From: a virus
Length of the DNA: 35,364 nucleotides
Reading direction: 5' to 3' (one strand)
Virus record (IMG/VR): IMGVR_UViG_3300042473_001001
Coordinates: 1 to 35,364 of that record
Shown here: one piece after another, positions 14,482 to 21,979 of the stretch
Position numbering within the stretch: the first letter of the stretch is position 1
Layout: each line of letters starts with the position of its first letter
Translations under genes and position numbers: made by a program
The notes under the pieces: model-generated
Seen by the model: the letters and a program-made list of their open reading frames with translations, nothing else
Told to the model about the DNA's origin: nothing
Databases searched by the model: none

Positions 14482-14565
14482 GGCCATGTGGCGAAATTGG
14501 TATACGCAACAGATTTAGGATCTGTTTTCTTTATTGAAATGTGGGTTCGAGTCCCTCTATGGTCA
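14482..14565 (+). tRNA. tRNA-Leu (anticodon TAG)
   Basis: The acceptor arms GGCCATG and TATGGTC pair with two G-T wobbles. The anticodon stem ACAGA/TCTGT encloses the loop TTTAGGA, giving anticodon TAG, which reads CTA and CTN leucine codons. A long variable arm follows, as expected for class II tRNA-Leu. The T loop is TTCGAGT with stem GTGGG/CCCTC (one mismatch). No CCA is encoded in full. It has its own promoter and terminator, so it is a single-gene transcription unit in the accessory island. Confidence 0.9.
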
Positions 14566-14572
14566 CATTTTT

Positions 14573-14606
14573 ACCCGTAAATCCTAAAAAAGTTTACGGG
14601 TTTTTT
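14573..14606 (+). terminator. Intrinsic terminator after tRNA
   Basis: ACCCGTAAA (14573-14581) pairs perfectly with TTTACGGGT (14593-14601) across an 11-base loop, followed by a run of six T. A strong terminator. Confidence 0.85.
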
Positions 14607-14624
14607 ATTTTATTAAAAAAATAC

Positions 14625-14655
14625 TTGACAATTGTAAAAAAACATATTATCTTTG
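14625..14655 (+). promoter_or_regulatory. Bacteroidota-type promoter
   Basis: TTGACAATTGTAAA at 14625 and TATCTTTG at 14648-14655. Same family as the promoters at 883 and 2707. It contains ACAATTGT, a perfect 8-base palindrome. It drives the HNH gene at 14688. Confidence 0.8.
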
Positions 14656-14687
14656 CAAAATATTTATAACAATTAAACAAATAAAAA

Positions 14688-15284
14688 ATGGAAGATGTAA
14701 AAAATGAAAATTTGCCATATCTTAATTTATCATTAGTTAATTTACCTAATGAAGAGTGGCGTGATTGTATTGGTTACGATGGACAATATTCTGTTTCTAA
14801 TTATGGAAGGGTAAGGAGTGAAGAGAGATATTGTAGTGCAGGCCGTCTTATCAAAACTAAAATATTAAAGCAAAATATAGGGTCAAATGGTGAGCCAACA
14901 TTAAAATTTGCTAATGAGTATGGTAAAAAAACAAAAAGGGTTTTAGCATTAGTAGGAGAGGCTTTTTTAGGTGAAAAAAAAGAGGGACATCAATATTGTA
15001 GAAAAAATAAAAATAAAAAAGATAGTAGATTAGAAAACATAATAATTACAACAGTTTCTGAAAGTAGGAAAATAGGTGTTAAAATAGGAGTGAATTGGGA
15101 TTGGGGAATTGGAACATTATCAAGGGATATAAAAAGAAATAGATCTAAGGTATTTGACGTATTCGATGATGGACAATTAGTTAGAAGAATATGCAATAGA
15201 TGTTTTAAAGAATTAGATATTAATCAATTTTATTACAGAAGTGACAATAAAGAATATAGATGGGACTGTAAAAAATGTTTTTAA
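14688..15284 (+). CDS. NUMOD4-containing HNH endonuclease-like protein
   Basis: A 198-residue protein. It starts with a polar leader, then a NUMOD4 motif (NEEWRDCIGYDGQYSVSNYG followed by RVRS). The HNH-like region reads HQYCRKNKNKKDSRLENIII, where intact relatives have xDHINxxKxDNRxxNL; the usual DH is replaced by HQ, so activity is doubtful. The C-terminus is a four-cysteine zinc ribbon (CNRCFKELD ... DCKKCF). It has its own promoter and sits between a tRNA and two lipoprotein genes, a common landing place for mobile endonuclease genes. It is not closely similar to the endonuclease at 5059 outside NUMOD4. Confidence 0.75.
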   Translation: MEDVKNENLPYLNLSLVNLPNEEWRDCIGYDGQYSVSNYGRVRSEERYCSAGRLIKTKILKQNIGSNGEPTLKFANEYGKKTKRVLALVGEAFLGEKKEGHQYCRKNKNKKDSRLENIIITTVSESRKIGVKIGVNWDWGIGTLSRDIKRNRSKVFDVFDDGQLVRRICNRCFKELDINQFYYRSDNKEYRWDCKKCF

Positions 15285-15306
15285 AAAAATAATTTCACTC
15301 CGCAAT

Positions 15307-15320
15307 CCTTATAAACATTG
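15307..15320 (+). repeat. Upstream motif CCTTATAAACATTG, copy 2
   Basis: Differs at one base from the motif at 831-844 and lies at nearly the same distance (53 against 52 bases) ahead of the TTGAC box of its promoter. Confidence 0.5.
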
Positions 15321-15359
15321 AGTTTTTAAAAATAAATAAACTTTTATTAAAAAAAACTC

Positions 15360-15389
15360 TTGACAATTGTAAAATTTGCTTTATCTTTG
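15360..15389 (+). promoter_or_regulatory. Bacteroidota-type promoter for the lipoprotein pair
   Basis: TTGACAATTGTAAA at 15360 and TATCTTTG at 15382-15389, 19 bases after TTG. It lies 31 bases upstream of the first lipoprotein start. Confidence 0.8.
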
Positions 15390-15419
15390 CACTATTATTT
15401 AACAACTAAAAAAATTAAA

Positions 15420-15623
15420 ATGAAAAAAACATTATTATTGTCAGCATTAGCAATCGCATTATTGACAAGTTGCTCAAAAGAAGAAGTAGACTGCAATCAA
15501 GGATGGGCAGAGTACAACAAAGAAATTAACCATTACATTTCTACAGGTCAGTATAATAGCCAAAAAAACAATATTATACTTCAACAATATAACCAAAAAT
15601 ATCCAAATTGCGGTTTTAAATAA
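15420..15623 (+). CDS. Small predicted lipoprotein
   Basis: The start at 15420 gives 67 residues with a type II signal peptide: MKK, a hydrophobic core (TLLLSALAIALL), then the lipobox LTSC with Cys18. The residues behind the cysteine are SKEE, which resembles the K-(D/E)2 lipoprotein export signal described in Bacteroidota for transfer to the cell surface. The mature part has three more cysteines and is polar. A frame extension to 15360 would start inside the promoter and is rejected. A phage lipoprotein under its own promoter suggests a superinfection-exclusion or host-surface role, which is inference. Confidence 0.75.
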   Translation: MKKTLLLSALAIALLTSCSKEEVDCNQGWAEYNKEINHYISTGQYNSQKNNIILQQYNQKYPNCGFK

Positions 15624-15653
15624 CAAAATTATAAACAATTAAATTAAAAAATC

Positions 15654-16169
15654 ATGAAAAAATTATCAATTATTATTCTATCAATTACTTTATTAGTAAG
15701 TTGCTCAAAAGACCCAATATCAAACACTAATACAAACAACACAACGTCTTGTGAAATAGCTATTCCAAAACAAAATAGTATGAAGATAGGAAGTGATATA
15801 TTCGACAATGCTGGATTTTATAGAAACAATAGCATTAACGGTGAAAAATATATCTATTTTTATGCAAATCAGTTAAGTACAAACCTTAGAGCGGAGGGAG
15901 CTATTCAATTTGACCCAGCTACAAACCTTGTGCAAACTTTTTGGATAGAGGTAAAAGATGGTACTACATTTAAGTATTATGCCAATAGCCAAGAACAAAC
16001 CACAATAAACCCCAATTTTATTAAGGAATTAAAATTGACGCAAGTTTGTATTAATTCAAGTGTTGTCAAAGGAATTATTTACCATTTATCTGGAGAAACT
16101 TTTGGATATATAAATGGGGATAAAAGCAAAAAAATAAACGTTTCTTATAACTTTAAAACGACCAAATAA
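15654..16169 (+). CDS. Predicted lipoprotein, 171 residues
   Basis: The signal peptide is MKKLSIIILSITLLVSC, lipobox LVSC with Cys17, then SKDP. A low-complexity Asn/Thr linker (SNTNTNNTTS) leads to a strand-rich domain of about 140 residues (MKIGSDIFDNAGFY; KYIYFYANQLS; GIIYHLSGETFGYING). Such an anchor-linker-domain layout is typical of Bacteroidota surface lipoproteins. It shares the promoter at 15360 with the smaller lipoprotein, 30 bases upstream. No family recognised. It may alter receptors or block further infection. Confidence 0.75.
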   Translation: MKKLSIIILSITLLVSCSKDPISNTNTNNTTSCEIAIPKQNSMKIGSDIFDNAGFYRNNSINGEKYIYFYANQLSTNLRAEGAIQFDPATNLVQTFWIEVKDGTTFKYYANSQEQTTINPNFIKELKLTQVCINSSVVKGIIYHLSGETFGYINGDKSKKINVSYNFKTTK

Positions 16170-16172
16170 ATA

Positions 16173-16340
16173 ATGCGAGTTTGCCTCAAATGCGAAAATG
16201 AATTTATCCAAAATAATTACGCTGGTAGGGTTCGGAATATATGTAACGAGTGCCATGCAATTACGCAAAAGGAATATCGCAAAAAGAATAAAGAACGTAT
16301 CAAAGAGTATCAAATCGAATATCGAAAAAAAAATAATTGA
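16173..16340 (+). CDS. Small zinc-ribbon protein
   Basis: A 55-codon frame three bases behind the lipoprotein stop. It has a four-cysteine zinc ribbon (MRVCLKCENEF ... NICNECHA; Cys 4, 7, 24, 27) followed by a basic helix of repeats (YRKKNKERIKEYQIEYRKKNN). This is the domain often fused to phage HNH nucleases, and here stands alone, so it may be a nuclease remnant or a small nucleic-acid-binding protein. A longer frame at 16198-16509 overlaps it but runs through the structured leader and is judged a shadow. Confidence 0.65.
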   Translation: MRVCLKCENEFIQNNYAGRVRNICNECHAITQKEYRKKNKERIKEYQIEYRKKNN

Positions 16341-16364
16341 AATAAAAAAAAAGTTGTATCTTTG
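16337..16364 (+). promoter_or_regulatory. Promoter for the primase gene
   Basis: TTG at 16337-16339 and TATCTTTG at 16357-16364, gap 17. Transcription would begin near 16370, at the first helix of the folded leader. Confidence 0.7.
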
Positions 16365-16365
16365 C

Positions 16366-16450
16366 ATCGGACGAGAAGCCGTCGATAAAATACATTCCCG
16401 AGTTCCGCAGGAGTCATGCCCTGCGGTTTCGCTCTCGGTTAAAAAGCGAA
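16366..16450 (+). promoter_or_regulatory. Folded 5' leader with possible pseudoknot before primase
   Basis: Three pairings can be drawn. Helix 1: ATC-G-GACG (16366-16373) with CGTCGAT (16380-16386), one bulge. Helix 2, outer: CCGAG (16398-16402) with CTCGG (16434-16438). Helix 2, inner: CCGCAGG (16405-16411) with CCTGCGG (16420-16426). The bases TTCGCT (16428-16433), left between the inner and outer 3' strands, are complementary to AGCGAA (16445-16450), which would make a pseudoknot about 16 bases ahead of the ATG. GC content is far above the surroundings. I could not match it to a known riboswitch. Confidence 0.6.
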
Positions 16451-16466
16451 CTAAAAAAAGCGATAT

Positions 16467-17624
16467 ATGGTACAAGTTTACAAAAACATTACTTCCCCAC
16501 AAGTATTAGATCAAATACCAATTTTAGATTGGTTAAATGATATTCAAGTAGGTACATACAAAGACCAAATAGATTCTTTAAGAAAGCTACCTAAAAATTC
16601 AAAAGATTTTAATATTATAAAAAATAACTTGCCTTGTTGCACGTACAATTTTGTTTATAATAGATACAAAAAAGATTCAAATATTTTGGGCTCTACAGGC
16701 TTTTTATTTATTGATGTAGATAATCAATCAATTGATATAAAAGAATGCCTTAAATCAAAAGTATTTGCTATTTATAAATCAGTTTCTAATAATGGATATC
16801 ATATTATTGTGAAAGTTTCAAATATCCCTAGTGAAATAGATTCAATTTCTTTTAATGAGTTTTATAAATCAATTTGTAATGACCTAAATATAATTGACTA
16901 CATAGATTATAATGCTATTAGACGTTCACAATTTTCTATTGTATCTTACGACCCCGATTTATACTTTAATGAATGTTCATTTGTATATGAGTATAAAAAC
17001 ACCCCCACGACCTTTGCTAACTTAAATACTATTATAGAAGAATACATTAGACACTCAAAAGGGGGTGAAATTAGATTTAGTAATATTGATGAGATTGCAA
17101 ATGTAAGTAATGGATATAAAGTGAATAAAGAAGGCTGGCATTATGTAGAATGTAGAATAGCTGGAAAATCAAAAGATGGAAAAAGGGAAATATTTTTAAG
17201 TAGCTATTGCAATAATCTAATTTGGCTAAATATACACCTATCTCAAAAAGTAGTTTATAGTATTATGATAAATGTAAATAGGGTAGGGTGTGTAAATCCA
17301 ATGAGCGAAAAAGAAATTTACAATATAGTAGACTATAAATTCAGAAACAAGGAAAATATAAAACCGATTTATCAAAAGAAAACTAGGAAAGTAGTATTTG
17401 CAAAAAATGGGGACTATTCAATTAAAGAAAAAATACAAATTGTATCTAAGGTAGTTGGACAAATGAGAACTGAAAATAAATTAATGGAGTTGCAGTCAAT
17501 AATATATGATTGGGACTTTGAAAAATATGGCAAAATTAGTCAATCTAAAATATACAATAATTTTAAAATATCAAAAAACTTTGTAGAAAAACATTATTCA
17601 AAATTTATAAATAAAAAAAAATGA
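16467..17624 (+). CDS. AEP-type primase, BT4734/VirE N-terminal-like
   Basis: This 385-residue protein shows archaeo-eukaryotic primase motifs: GFLFIDVDNQ near residues 81-90 (hydrophobic-D-x-D metal site) and YKSVSNNGYHIIVKV around 105-119 (the S-x-x-G-x-H motif). This is the pattern of the BT4734-like and VirE N-terminal families common in Bacteroidota mobile elements, usually fused or linked to helicases. The C-terminal half holds a PriCT-like helical region ending with an HTH-like stretch (KISQSKIYNNFKISKNFVEK). It likely primes phage replication. It is unusual to find it between lipoproteins and tail genes; a folded leader lies in front. Its stop overlaps the next start. Confidence 0.75.
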   Translation: MVQVYKNITSPQVLDQIPILDWLNDIQVGTYKDQIDSLRKLPKNSKDFNIIKNNLPCCTYNFVYNRYKKDSNILGSTGFLFIDVDNQSIDIKECLKSKVFAIYKSVSNNGYHIIVKVSNIPSEIDSISFNEFYKSICNDLNIIDYIDYNAIRRSQFSIVSYDPDLYFNECSFVYEYKNTPTTFANLNTIIEEYIRHSKGGEIRFSNIDEIANVSNGYKVNKEGWHYVECRIAGKSKDGKREIFLSSYCNNLIWLNIHLSQKVVYSIMINVNRVGCVNPMSEKEIYNIVDYKFRNKENIKPIYQKKTRKVVFAKNGDYSIKEKIQIVSKVVGQMRTENKLMELQSIIYDWDFEKYGKISQSKIYNNFKISKNFVEKHYSKFINKKK

Positions 17625-17896
17625 AAAAAAATAAAATTAAATTTAGTTGCATCGACGTAACGTTTTCTATAAACGAAATATCGGAACTTTTAAACATTGA
17701 ATTATCTAGTGTTGAAAAAATGTTAATTGAAAATGAAATAATGGAAGTAGATAGTATGTTTAAATTAAAGCCTACATTGGAATATAAAGAATACTTCAAA
17801 CGAAAGTCTAAAAAAGTAAATAAATCGAATATGTGGATATTTAGCCATTATGAAATGAACGTAGATATAAAAGAATTTCTATCTTTGATAAAATAA
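17621..17896 (+). CDS. Hypothetical protein coupled to primase
   Basis: A 91-residue protein whose ATG overlaps the primase stop (ATGA), so it is probably translated with it. It contains SINEISELLNIELSSVEKML, a pattern like a helix-turn-helix, and a lysine-rich middle (KRKSKKVNKSN). A DNA-binding helper for the primase is possible. No family recognised. Confidence 0.55.
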   Translation: MKKNKIKFSCIDVTFSINEISELLNIELSSVEKMLIENEIMEVDSMFKLKPTLEYKEYFKRKSKKVNKSNMWIFSHYEMNVDIKEFLSLIK

Positions 17897-17918
17897 AAAA
17901 TCGTGTTTAATTTTTTTG

Positions 17919-17926
17919 TACTTTTG
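17919..17926 (+). promoter_or_regulatory. -7 box TACTTTTG immediately ahead of a start
   Basis: Matches TAnnTTTG and ends five bases before the ATG at 17932. With the usual distance to the start site, the transcript would have almost no leader. No clear -33 box. Confidence 0.5.
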
Positions 17927-17931
17927 TAGCT

Positions 17932-18237
17932 ATGATTGAATACAAAGGAATAGTTTATAATTTTGAAGTTTACCAAACTGGTGATATTGTGTGGGGTGAA
18001 ACTCAAACAATAGATGGAGGTATTGCTTTTCATATAAACCAAGATTCAATTATGGTTATATATGTAAGTACATTTGATCCTTTAGATGTAGAAAACACAC
18101 TTATAAGTGAAAGGCTAACTTATGAATGCTTTTCAATTGAGTGTGGTAGGCTTATACTTTCTGAAAAAGATTTAGGCTCGATAAAATTTTTAGATTCAAA
18201 ATATACAATAGATGGAGCTCAGCCAATTGGTAACTAA
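17932..18237 (+). CDS. Hypothetical tail-operon protein
   Basis: A 101-residue, acidic, strand-rich protein (MIEYKGIVYNFEVYQTGDIV; SIMVIYVSTFDPLDVENTL) that opens the second tail operon. Its end overlaps the next gene by 26 bases. The size and place between the tape measure and a large tail protein fit a small tail or baseplate part, but I recognise no family. Confidence 0.5.
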   Translation: MIEYKGIVYNFEVYQTGDIVWGETQTIDGGIAFHINQDSIMVIYVSTFDPLDVENTLISERLTYECFSIECGRLILSEKDLGSIKFLDSKYTIDGAQPIGN

Positions 18238-20473
18238 CGGTCAAACGTTGGATGTAAATATAGAAAATGATACGTATAAAGTAGAAAACGCAAATATACG
18301 CTATCAAAGAATCGATTACACGGGTTTTAATATCGAAATTGATGGTAGTATAGTATTCTATTGCGGAGCTGCAAAAGATGCCGTAGATGCGGAATATGAC
18401 GCTAATTTTATAGAGGGAACCGGAACTGCAAAACTATATGAATTGTGTGGATCTGAAAAATACTTTTTTGATTTCATATTAGACTACAAAACCTATGAAA
18501 AAAATGAAGACTTTACAAAAATAGGATTAAGATATAAAAGCCCATTAGACGAATATTTGAATAACGATACAAACAATGTAGAAATACCAAACGATTTAGA
18601 AAAAGATGTATGGCTTAAAAAATTAAAGTTAGGCTATGATTTTAAAATGGTTGATATTGAAATAGATGAAACTCCAGACCAGCAATTAGAAGTTGCAAAT
18701 AATTCAGTTTTTTTTCAAACAAATACGGGGGGCATTGGGTCTTCAGATTACAACACGTTTGGTATTTGGGTGTATCCAAATGGAACGGCAGTAGATGCGT
18801 CAATAATCGAAAGCAATAATTTGACGCAAAATTTTATGCTTGCATCAAAGGACACTGGCACAATTCCAGTAAATGGAACTGATCCATTTTTTGGAACGAC
18901 GTACCCACTCGATATTCCACAAATAGCGTCACAAGAGATAATAACAAACGAAGTAGGTTCTGACTTGCAATTAGATATTGATTTTACAAAAGTACCCACA
19001 ATTTTAAATATAAATTCTGCAAATCAAAATACCTATGCAAACCCATGTCTTTTAAGTTATTCATATCATATATCAATTGGGCCAAGTTATGACAAGCCAA
19101 GAAAGCTATATAGATATAAGCAGGATTTTACGCCTTATACGGTACAAATAAATCAAGGTGCAAATGCTATACCAATACCTACATCTACGGCTTTAAACTT
19201 AACAGAAACACTTAAAAAAAACGAAAAAGTATATATCTTTTATTATTTAGAGTTTCATGGCTACGCAAATAGTACTTTTAATCCTATTGGAATACCGCCC
19301 ATACCAAGGTGGTTTAATGAAAAAACAGATAGTTTAAAAGTTAACTCATTAAAATTTGATACGGGAACGGAATTAAATATTAAATCACTTTCAAATTATA
19401 GTGTTGTAGATCCAAACGCACCAGCCGATATTGACACGGATAATTCATTTTTAAGAAAGGCATTTTTTGGCTCAGATATTTATCCATTAATATTTAAGAT
19501 TACAAAAGATGAATATTCAAATGGATGCACGTCTGATTTACATTTTATAGACGGTCAAAGATTAAGAAATAAAACTGACAAAACGGAATACAAAGTAAAG
19601 CCAAAAGACTTTTTTAATAATTTGACAAAAATAATGCCTTGCGGGATTGGGTTGGATTATACAACAGGAGAGGACTCCGTACTCGCAGACTTTGACTATT
19701 TTTATGACAATACCTTTTATAAAACATTTGATGCATTAGAAACGATTACAATAAAGCCAGGTCAAAACTATTATAACGAGATTGATGTAGGTTATGCGGA
19801 TTTTTATGAAAACAAAAAAGAGATATTTTTAAAAACACTTTATAATATTAAAAACATTATAAAGAAAAGAATGGAGTTAATATCTGACTTTATAGCTTCT
19901 AGTTATTTGATAATGGATCAAGTAGTTAAGAATAGCGAACTTACAGATAATGAAAATGATTTTAAAACCTATATTTTGTCAATAAAAGAGGGTGGTGGTA
20001 AAAGTTTTGCCTATTATTCAAGTTTTCCAAATAACTTTACATTCGATGGAGTTTCTTATACTTTAGATAATGAATCAATAGAATTTTACAATAAGAGATA
20101 TGCAACTATTTATAACCTAAATAGAAACGTTATTAAATTTAGAAAGTCTTATTTTAAAGTAAATGAATTAGATACGCTAAGGAACTACCAAGGTATCGTT
20201 TCTGCAAGTAGTAATACGGGAGGCCCTTGCTATTTAATATCTGGTGACGCACCAACTGCAAAAGTAACGCCAAAGTCAATATTAAGAATTACAGATATAG
20301 AACCGATTGAAGCGGATGCTAAGGTTAATATGTCAATAAGTGAGTTCATAGAATTAAGAAAAAATTGGCATAAAAAAATAAGTGTTCAAAACGATGGTAT
20401 TTTATTTACTGGTCATATAGTTAGTGCGGACTTTTTAGATAATATAGTTAGTTTAAAATTAATAAAAAGATAA
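18212..20473 (+). CDS. Large putative tail/baseplate protein
   Basis: This 753-residue protein is rich in short strands and aromatic residues with few long helices, as in tail-tip, distal-tail or baseplate proteins. A short helical stretch lies near residues 540-575 (ETLYNIKNIIKKRMELISDF-like). The start overlaps the gene before it by 26 bases and the next gene starts one base after its stop, so the three are one unit. It comes after the tape measure in gene order (with an island between), the usual place for distal tail genes. No specific family or enzyme motif was recognised. Confidence 0.55.
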   Translation: MELSQLVTNGQTLDVNIENDTYKVENANIRYQRIDYTGFNIEIDGSIVFYCGAAKDAVDAEYDANFIEGTGTAKLYELCGSEKYFFDFILDYKTYEKNEDFTKIGLRYKSPLDEYLNNDTNNVEIPNDLEKDVWLKKLKLGYDFKMVDIEIDETPDQQLEVANNSVFFQTNTGGIGSSDYNTFGIWVYPNGTAVDASIIESNNLTQNFMLASKDTGTIPVNGTDPFFGTTYPLDIPQIASQEIITNEVGSDLQLDIDFTKVPTILNINSANQNTYANPCLLSYSYHISIGPSYDKPRKLYRYKQDFTPYTVQINQGANAIPIPTSTALNLTETLKKNEKVYIFYYLEFHGYANSTFNPIGIPPIPRWFNEKTDSLKVNSLKFDTGTELNIKSLSNYSVVDPNAPADIDTDNSFLRKAFFGSDIYPLIFKITKDEYSNGCTSDLHFIDGQRLRNKTDKTEYKVKPKDFFNNLTKIMPCGIGLDYTTGEDSVLADFDYFYDNTFYKTFDALETITIKPGQNYYNEIDVGYADFYENKKEIFLKTLYNIKNIIKKRMELISDFIASSYLIMDQVVKNSELTDNENDFKTYILSIKEGGGKSFAYYSSFPNNFTFDGVSYTLDNESIEFYNKRYATIYNLNRNVIKFRKSYFKVNELDTLRNYQGIVSASSNTGGPCYLISGDAPTAKVTPKSILRITDIEPIEADAKVNMSISEFIELRKNWHKKISVQNDGILFTGHIVSADFLDNIVSLKLIKR

Positions 20474-20474
20474 T

Positions 20475-21884
20475 ATGAGTGTAATAATTGGGGAAAATAC
20501 CTATACAAGCGGAGTTTCAAACGTAATAGATGACTTTATAGAAGTATCGCAAACAGCTAATTGCAATGGATACGATTTAACCGACTTTGAAAGTCAGTAT
20601 ATTCAAATAGATGAATTTGAATTTAAAGTGCCATACGTTACAAGTTTTGGGCGTAACGTAGCTACAATTGACTTTGACCTAGATTTAATAGTTGGCAAAG
20701 GATATAAAGTAGAAGTTACCGATATAGTTAGGGATACAGGAGGTTCATTAGTTCCTATTTCCGGTTACGTAGCTATATCAAAAGACAAATCATTTTGGGT
20801 TGAATCGGACGCATACGAATTTAAGTCAAATGCAACTATTGGAAATGTATTTATTGAAGATTCAACTACCGATGAAGAGCCTCCACTAGAATTAACCGCT
20901 AAAATAAAAGTATATAAGCTATCTCAATATCGAGTAGAATATACCGATTGTAATGGTGCCAAAGGAATAATAGAAATAGAAAACGAAATTGAAGAACAAA
21001 CACTTGACTTTGTAGATGCTCCAAACGGGTCACCAGCCACACCTTCGGCAAACTACTCAGATAAGATAGGATTGATATTAATAAGCCCAACTACAAGCCC
21101 ACAATGTACAAGTTCTAAATTAGTTCAATACACACCTCTTGAATCGACTTCTTATAATAGTGGTTTTGATTTTTATTATAATTGGGCAAATTTAGCCAGT
21201 ACAGCATTTTTAGATATTAAGATTGAAGGGATTGATGGATATTGCAAACTTGAAATATTTAATAATTCAGGGGCTTCTGTTGCATTATACAACGCCACCC
21301 CATCACCTCAAACAGGAACTGAACGCTTTCAATTTGCGGGTGCGGAAGGTTACTATAAAATAGTAGTAATTACAGCGGGGGCAAATTGTGACCCTTTGAC
21401 AACAACGCCAACTAAATTAGTAATGGATTTAATTAGTCAAAGTCCACAAAACACCGATGGATCAGTATTAGAATGCTGCCCTTGTAACGAAATTGACTTT
21501 TGTGGTTCGGACTTTGTTGAAATCGAGTTTATAAATAACTGCGGGGAAACGATTAAACTAGCTATTAAAGGCAAATTACAAGGCGGTCTATACAAAATAC
21601 AAGGTGATGCTTTTTCGACGTATGCAGGGCAAAGAATAAGACCTATAACGAATATAGAAGCTCAATACACTTTGATTATTTTTCAATATTCAGATGCTTT
21701 CTTTTTAGCTTTACAGGATATAATAGCTAATAACTTGACTATGAAAATAGGGGCTTTTGAGTATTATTTGGAAACGGCTGATATAGCTCCGACTTGGGAT
21801 AATTTAAGTGAATACGGTTTTGCATCGATTACACTAATTCGCAAAGATACAATAAAGAAGATTAAACGTAATTGTTGTAGTTGA
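20475..21884 (+). CDS. Putative tail structural protein with Ig-like segments
   Basis: This 469-residue strand-rich protein starts one base after the upstream stop. It has several segments that could be beta-sandwich domains (GKGYKVEVTDIVRDTGGSLV; TAKIKVYKLSQYRVEYTDC) and a cysteine-rich C-terminal region (LECCPCNEIDFCGSDFVEIE). The middle (residues about 185-320) resembles a carbohydrate-binding-like sandwich but this is only a visual impression. It probably belongs to the tail tip or side fibres. The stop lies just ahead of the late promoter module at 21881. Confidence 0.5.
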   Translation: MSVIIGENTYTSGVSNVIDDFIEVSQTANCNGYDLTDFESQYIQIDEFEFKVPYVTSFGRNVATIDFDLDLIVGKGYKVEVTDIVRDTGGSLVPISGYVAISKDKSFWVESDAYEFKSNATIGNVFIEDSTTDEEPPLELTAKIKVYKLSQYRVEYTDCNGAKGIIEIENEIEEQTLDFVDAPNGSPATPSANYSDKIGLILISPTTSPQCTSSKLVQYTPLESTSYNSGFDFYYNWANLASTAFLDIKIEGIDGYCKLEIFNNSGASVALYNATPSPQTGTERFQFAGAEGYYKIVVITAGANCDPLTTTPTKLVMDLISQSPQNTDGSVLECCPCNEIDFCGSDFVEIEFINNCGETIKLAIKGKLQGGLYKIQGDAFSTYAGQRIRPITNIEAQYTLIIFQYSDAFFLALQDIIANNLTMKIGAFEYYLETADIAPTWDNLSEYGFASITLIRKDTIKKIKRNCCS

Positions 21885-21924
21885 AAAAATTTTTTTTTGC
21901 ATTGTTTTTTGAATTATATTTGCA
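21881..21924 (+). promoter_or_regulatory. Late promoter module, copy 1
   Basis: The 44 bases read TTG-A6-T9-GCATT, then nine variable bases, then ATTATATTTGCA, which holds the -7 box TATATTTG (21915-21922). The same module with identical fixed parts and spacing occurs at 27217-27260 before the capsid gene. The A6-T9 tract may work as an UP-type element or bent DNA. Confidence 0.7.
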
Positions 21925-21979
21925 TATTAATATTTGGTAGTGAAGATCAAATCAAAAAGTAAAATAAAAATATAATAAC

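Larger units (their letters stand above)
14329..14687 (+). other. Gene-poor stretch with tRNA, two terminators and promoters
   Basis: Between the tape measure stop and the HNH gene there is no convincing protein gene. A 20-codon frame from the ATG at 14328 (MNGLILNCLE...) is too short to support. The stretch holds a terminator, a promoter, a tRNA-Leu gene, a second terminator, and a promoter, each listed separately. Confidence 0.7.

Noticed and set aside
16198-16509. 103-codon plus-strand frame across the zinc-ribbon gene and the primase leader
   Set aside because: It overlaps a better cysteine-patterned gene, runs through a promoter and folded RNA, and overlaps the primase start; its protein has no recognisable pattern.
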